This document shows, piece by piece, positions 60,460-64,000 of a stretch of 64,000 bases of DNA; position 1 is the first letter of the stretch; each line of letters starts with the position of its first letter. The stretch is from Paenibacillus protaetiae (GTDB lineage: Bacteria; Bacillota; Bacilli; Paenibacillales; Paenibacillaceae), in assembly GCF_004135365.1 (NCBI RefSeq), contig NZ_CP035492.1, forward strand, positions 310,001 to 374,000, read 5' to 3'. The notes beneath the pieces are model-generated. The model made no database searches, was not told the origin of the DNA, and saw nothing but the letters and a program-made list of their open reading frames with translations. Made by a program: the position numbers and the translations under genes.

Positions 60460-61382
60460 CTTCTGTATCCGCTTCCGCCAAACGTCCCCGTAAACGGAAC
60501 GCCAATCATCTGCTTGCGCATCTTGTGCTGGCAGGTTTCGGATTTTTGCTGCTTTACCCGCTAGTCTTTATGGTTATGAGCGGTTTCTTTACGAGAGATG
60601 AGTTCTCCAGCAGAATTATCGGCTTCTTTCCCATTCCTGAGGAAGCAACGCTGAATAACTACAAAATGCTTCTGTTCGGATCGGCCGACTCCTCAATCCA
60701 GATGTACTTCCGCAACTCCGTAATCCGTACCATTTTTAGCACTTTTTTTGCCATACTGACGTCTTTTCTTGGCGGATACGCCTTTGCACGGCTGCGGTTT
60801 AAAGGCCGCGACGTTTTGTTTCTTGCGCTGCTTGCCACCCAGATGATCCCGGGCACAATTGCGCTCATTCCAACTTACCTGCAGCTGGCGCGCTGGCCGT
60901 TTGCGGGAGGCAACCATATTTTTACCGGCGGTTCCGGACTTCTGGATACGTGGTGGGTGTACTTTCTGGGCGGGCCCGCCATCAATATTATGGGGACCTT
61001 TCTTGTCAAACAATCTATCGAGAAGGTTCCAATCGAGCTGGACGAAGCCGCCAAAGTGGATGGAGCCGGTACGCTTCGCATTATTTTCGGCATTTTATTT
61101 CCGCTGCAGCTGCCCATCATGGCGTACATCGGCATTACGACGGCGCTTGGAACATGGAACGACTTTGCAACTCCTTTCTTCTATACGAACAGCGATCATC
61201 TACAGACGCTGCCTTCCGCTATTGCGCGGCTTTCTTCGGCAGCTACAGGCGCTACAGGCACGCCTAACTATCCGCTGATCATTACCCTTGGCCTTGGCAC
61301 AACGATTCCTGCACTCCTTATTTTCTTTTTCCTGCAGAAATATATCGTTCAAGGGTTGGCGAATACAGGCATTAAAGGTTAA
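60456..61382 (+). CDS. CUT1-type ABC transporter permease
   Basis: 308-residue MalG-type partner permease with six hydrophobic segments. EAA loop: DEAAKVDGAGTLRIIFGILF (near residue 195). The GTG start overlaps the preceding stop, so the two permeases are translationally coupled. An extended loop (about residues 140-172, rich in Gly and Trp) is longer than in many MalG proteins. Confidence 0.9.
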   Translation: MTSVSASAKRPRKRNANHLLAHLVLAGFGFLLLYPLVFMVMSGFFTRDEFSSRIIGFFPIPEEATLNNYKMLLFGSADSSIQMYFRNSVIRTIFSTFFAILTSFLGGYAFARLRFKGRDVLFLALLATQMIPGTIALIPTYLQLARWPFAGGNHIFTGGSGLLDTWWVYFLGGPAINIMGTFLVKQSIEKVPIELDEAAKVDGAGTLRIIFGILFPLQLPIMAYIGITTALGTWNDFATPFFYTNSDHLQTLPSAIARLSSAATGATGTPNYPLIITLGLGTTIPALLIFFFLQKYIVQGLANTGIKG

Positions 61383-61410
61383 AAAGTTTAAATGACATAT
61401 ATAAACCATA

Positions 61411-61439
61411 TTGAATACAAATATTATGTGTGATATGTT
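61411..61439 (+). promoter_or_regulatory. SigA promoter before the binding-protein gene
   Basis: -35 TTGAAT (61411-61416), 17-base spacer and -10 TATGTT (61434-61439). A cre-like TGAAAGCGCATTAA (61446-61459) follows. An extra promoter here would give the binding protein the excess over permeases that is usual for such systems. Confidence 0.45.
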
Positions 61440-61481
61440 TTGTTATGAAAGCGCATTAACCAATCTGATGGAGGGGTTATC

Positions 61482-62939
61482 ATGAAGAAGCGTACGATGG
61501 CTGTTTGCATGGCAATGGCTCTGATCGCATCGAGTCTGGCAGCTTGCAGCGGCGGAAATTCCAATTCGGCTTCCAATTCCAATGAAAGTTCCAGCCCGAC
61601 GCCTTCGGCATCCGCAGACACAACAAGCTCGGCAACGCCGGCACCTTCGGATACGTCCGGGCAGCCAGTGTCGATTACGGTGCTGACGGAAGGCGCAACT
61701 TCGGTAGGGGCAGGCAAGCTGGACGAATTGCTTGAAGCTAAAAAGAAAGAATTGGCAGGCAAGAGCGTGGATATGTCTTATACGCCCGGCAATGCATTTG
61801 ACGTAGAATCTTTTCCATACTTGTACCAAAATATCATGTACAACAAGCTGAAAGAAAAAAACATCAATGTCGAGATGCAGGACTGGGGATGGGGCGAACC
61901 GCTTGTTCAGAAACAAACGGCAGGATTTCTCGCCAAAAATATCCCGGACATTATCGTCGGGGAAACCCAGATGCCGGGTTTTGCCCAGCAAGGATTGCTG
62001 GAACCGTTCCCGGACGATCTGGCCAATGAAATTCGCCAGAACGTAGCGGATGCGGCATGGAAACCAATGGAAATCGACGGCAAAATTTACGGCTTTGCCG
62101 CTCAGCCAGGCGTAAGCAGCTTGTTCTGGAATAAGGACCTGGTTAAACAGGCTGGCCTTGACCCCGACAAAGCGCCAACGACTTGGGCTGAACTGCTGGA
62201 TCATATTCAAAAAGTAACCGCTGCGGGCAAAGGGAAGTTTTATGGCGGCGGCGTATATGCAGGAGCCAACTTTGGCGGATACCTTCGTTTTGGCGCTCTT
62301 ATGATGATTAACGGGGGCAATTTCGCCGTTGACGGCCAGCCGGCCTTCAACAGCCCGCAAAACGTGGAAACGATATCATACCTTCGCCAGCTGAACGCCG
62401 AGCATCCGGCCGGACTGATGGTGAACACAAGCGAAGGCGCTTATTTCGACGCATGGTATAAAGGGCAGCTTGGCTACATCATCGACGGCCCGTGGATGGC
62501 TCAGCAGTCCAAGGATAAAAACATTGATGTCGGCATGGCTTCGATTCCGCTGTCTCCAAACGGAAAACCGGGGGATATTACGATCGGCGCCGCGTTCACT
62601 TCGGTACCAAAGGATTCCAAAAACAAGGAAGCGGCTTTCGAATATATCCGCGCCATGTTCAGCGACGACATTCAGCAGCTGATCGCTGACTCTAACGTTC
62701 GTTCGCCTGTTCTGAAGAAAATCGCCGAATCGGATGATTATAAAACAAAACATCCTGACCTGTACACCCATTACTTGGCAATGTCCGGCAACGTGCAAGG
62801 GCTTCCTACCTTTGCGAAGGACAACACGAAAGCTTGGCAAGTATTCGGAGACGCTGTCGTCAAATCACTGATGACCAAAGGCGATATTCAAGCCATTATG
62901 GATGATGCGCAGAAGAAAGCGGAAGCGATTACAAAATAA
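61482..62939 (+). CDS. Extracellular solute-binding lipoprotein (CUT1)
   Basis: 485-residue sugar-binding protein. The signal peptide ends in lipobox LAAC (Cys near residue 22), followed by a long Ser/Asn/Thr/Pro linker (to about residue 62). The type 2 binding-protein fold has VSITVLTEGATS, IPDIIVGETQMPGFAQQGLL, GKIYGFAAQPGVSSLFWNKD and GQLGYIIDGPWMAQQSKDKN. GGAGGGG lies upstream. It completes the permease pair at 59503-61382; the cargo is probably an oligosaccharide handled by the downstream alpha-mannosidase (inference). Confidence 0.92.
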   Translation: MKKRTMAVCMAMALIASSLAACSGGNSNSASNSNESSSPTPSASADTTSSATPAPSDTSGQPVSITVLTEGATSVGAGKLDELLEAKKKELAGKSVDMSYTPGNAFDVESFPYLYQNIMYNKLKEKNINVEMQDWGWGEPLVQKQTAGFLAKNIPDIIVGETQMPGFAQQGLLEPFPDDLANEIRQNVADAAWKPMEIDGKIYGFAAQPGVSSLFWNKDLVKQAGLDPDKAPTTWAELLDHIQKVTAAGKGKFYGGGVYAGANFGGYLRFGALMMINGGNFAVDGQPAFNSPQNVETISYLRQLNAEHPAGLMVNTSEGAYFDAWYKGQLGYIIDGPWMAQQSKDKNIDVGMASIPLSPNGKPGDITIGAAFTSVPKDSKNKEAAFEYIRAMFSDDIQQLIADSNVRSPVLKKIAESDDYKTKHPDLYTHYLAMSGNVQGLPTFAKDNTKAWQVFGDAVVKSLMTKGDIQAIMDDAQKKAEAITK

Positions 62940-62953
62940 CGATAGAACCGGAA

Positions 62954-62987
62954 AGAGGGAGCAGAGCAATCCGCTCTCTCTTCTTTC
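62954..62987 (+). terminator. Weak terminator or attenuator
   Basis: AGAGGGAGC (62954-62962) pairs with GCTCTCTCT (62973-62981), with one wobble pair, followed by a C-interrupted T stretch. It probably lets some transcription continue into the mannosidase gene. Confidence 0.4.
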
Positions 62988-63009
62988 CGAAGCAGATGGG
63001 GGAGTTTGG

Positions 63010-64000
63010 ATGCCATACGAGGCTAATACAATCAAGCTGGATAAGGTAAAAGCTGTTCTTTCCCGCTTGCGCGGCGCAATATACGAGCCGGTCGGAGAGC
63101 TGACGGTTCATGCCTGGGTAACGAAGGAGCCGGTATCTTTTGCAGACAGAATGAACGGCCGTCCGCTCGGCAGCTTGCGGGCCGGGGACAAATGGGCGGA
63201 ATTATGGGAATGCGCATGGTTCCATTTTGAAGGAAAAGTGCCTGCGACAGCCGCGGGAAAGAAGGTCGTCCTGTTATTGGACATTCATGGGGAAATCTGT
63301 GTCGTTGACGGTCAAGGTGTTCCTTGCCGGGGGCTTACGACAAAAAATTCAACGTTTGATTATACGCTGGGCATGCCGGGCAAAAGGGTTGTAGAAGTTA
63401 CCGGCTGTGCGGATGGCGGAGAAATCATCGATCTATGGGCTGACGGAGCTTGCAACGATTTATTCGGCAATTTCCAGGGCGGCACCATTAAGGAAGCGAA
63501 TATAGCGGTCTGTGACGAAAGCTGCAGACGTTTGTATTATGATTGGGAAGTATTGTCCGAGCTGGCGGAGCAGCTGCCGGATACAGGCGCGCGCAAGGCG
63601 CAGGTTATGCAAACGCTGTACGAGGCTTCGCTTGTTCTGGCGGATTTGAATCCGGAGTCGGTGAGCAAAGCATCGGTAATGCTGCAGCGGGAGCTGGCGC
63701 GTAAAGGCGGCGATCCGGTGCTGGAAGTGAGTGCGGTCGGCCATGCCCATATCGATCTGGCCTGGCTGTGGCCGATCCGCGAGACGGTCCGCAAAGGAGC
63801 GCGCACTTTCGCTACGGCGCTGCGCAATATGGAGAACTATCCGGATTACGTATTTGGCGCAAGCCAGCCTCAGCTGTATCAATGGATAAAGGAGCGGTAC
63901 CCGGAGCTGTACGGACAAATTAAGGAACGGGTCCAAGAAGGCCGCTGGGAAGCGCAAGGCGCAATGTGGGTAGAGCCGGATACGAACATATCCGGAGGCG
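63010..64000 (+). CDS. GH38 alpha-mannosidase, 3' end outside window
   Basis: The first 330 residues of a cytoplasmic-type alpha-mannosidase (no signal peptide), open to the right edge. Family members are usually about 1000 residues, so about two thirds is missing. The N-terminal beta domain is residues 1-250. The catalytic barrel starts with VGHAHIDLAWLWPIRETVRK (near residue 244), whose HxH and Asp form the zinc site, followed by FGASQPQLYQWIKERYPELY and EGRWEAQGAMWVEPDTNISG. ATG 63010 follows GGGGGAG. It lies 70 bases behind the sugar-binding protein, so imported mannosides are its likely substrate. Confidence 0.88.
   Translation, partial: MPYEANTIKLDKVKAVLSRLRGAIYEPVGELTVHAWVTKEPVSFADRMNGRPLGSLRAGDKWAELWECAWFHFEGKVPATAAGKKVVLLLDIHGEICVVDGQGVPCRGLTTKNSTFDYTLGMPGKRVVEVTGCADGGEIIDLWADGACNDLFGNFQGGTIKEANIAVCDESCRRLYYDWEVLSELAEQLPDTGARKAQVMQTLYEASLVLADLNPESVSKASVMLQRELARKGGDPVLEVSAVGHAHIDLAWLWPIRETVRKGARTFATALRNMENYPDYVFGASQPQLYQWIKERYPELYGQIKERVQEGRWEAQGAMWVEPDTNISGG

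Overview
The window looks like chromosome of a spore-forming, Gram-positive, moderately GC-rich Firmicute, most likely Paenibacillus or a close relative. The reasons are an intact sporulation sigma factor SigK with its pro-sequence, an S-layer (SLH) protein, lipoprotein sugar-binding proteins, many CUT1 sugar importers without their own ATPase, two-domain AraC regulators, and strong AGGAGG-type ribosome binding sites. No rRNA, tRNA or CRISPR array was seen.

Layout. (1) 1-10.1 kb: a cyclic beta-1,2-glucan synthase whose start lies left of the window, then a YtrA-type GntR regulator with an ABC transporter. (2) 10.2-13.4 kb: two Gfo/Idh/MocA oxidoreductases around an AraC regulator. (3) 13.5-19.5 kb: a zinc-ribbon protein, then an AraC regulator divergent from an operon that joins an SsuD-like monooxygenase to a complete CUT1 binding protein and permease set. 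(4) 19.5-21.3 kb: an unknown protein and sigK. (5) 21.4-36.9 kb: an accessory island. It has a decayed IS3-type element at its left edge and a scrap of a closely similar element at its right edge. Inside are an AT-rich secreted Rhs toxin locus (companion protein, 1802-aa Rhs protein with a colicin-E5-like tail, probable immunity protein), an IS256-type and an IS3-type element, and an SLH/cadherin-like surface protein. (6) 37.2-47.4 kb: a TetR regulator divergent from an operon of six flavin-dependent oxidoreductases plus an APC permease: HpaB-like, SsuD, SfnG, permease, acyl-CoA-dehydrogenase-like, DszC/SfnB-like, second SfnG. This looks like organosulfur scavenging. (7) 47.4-50.7 kb: a frameshifted nucleoside hydrolase, a sugar-phosphate isomerase/epimerase-like protein and another Gfo/Idh/MocA oxidoreductase. 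(8) 51.0-64.0 kb: a glycan-use region with a secreted beta-helix protein, a glutaminase-family (DUF4965) protein, a GxGYxYP protein, a GntR/LacI-type regulator, a CUT1 importer and the start of a GH38 alpha-mannosidase that runs off the right edge.

How the parts fit. Two regions look like sulfur or sulfo-compound metabolism based on reduced flavin (15.3-19.5 and 38.4-47.4 kb). Neither contains a recognisable flavin reductase, so FMNH2 must come from elsewhere. Both CUT1 importers lack an ATPase and probably use a shared MsmX-type subunit. The most notable candidates for undescribed biology are the six-flavoenzyme operon with paired TetR operators, the monooxygenase-sugar-importer operon that could handle a sulfosugar, and the Rhs toxin island with its secreted partner.
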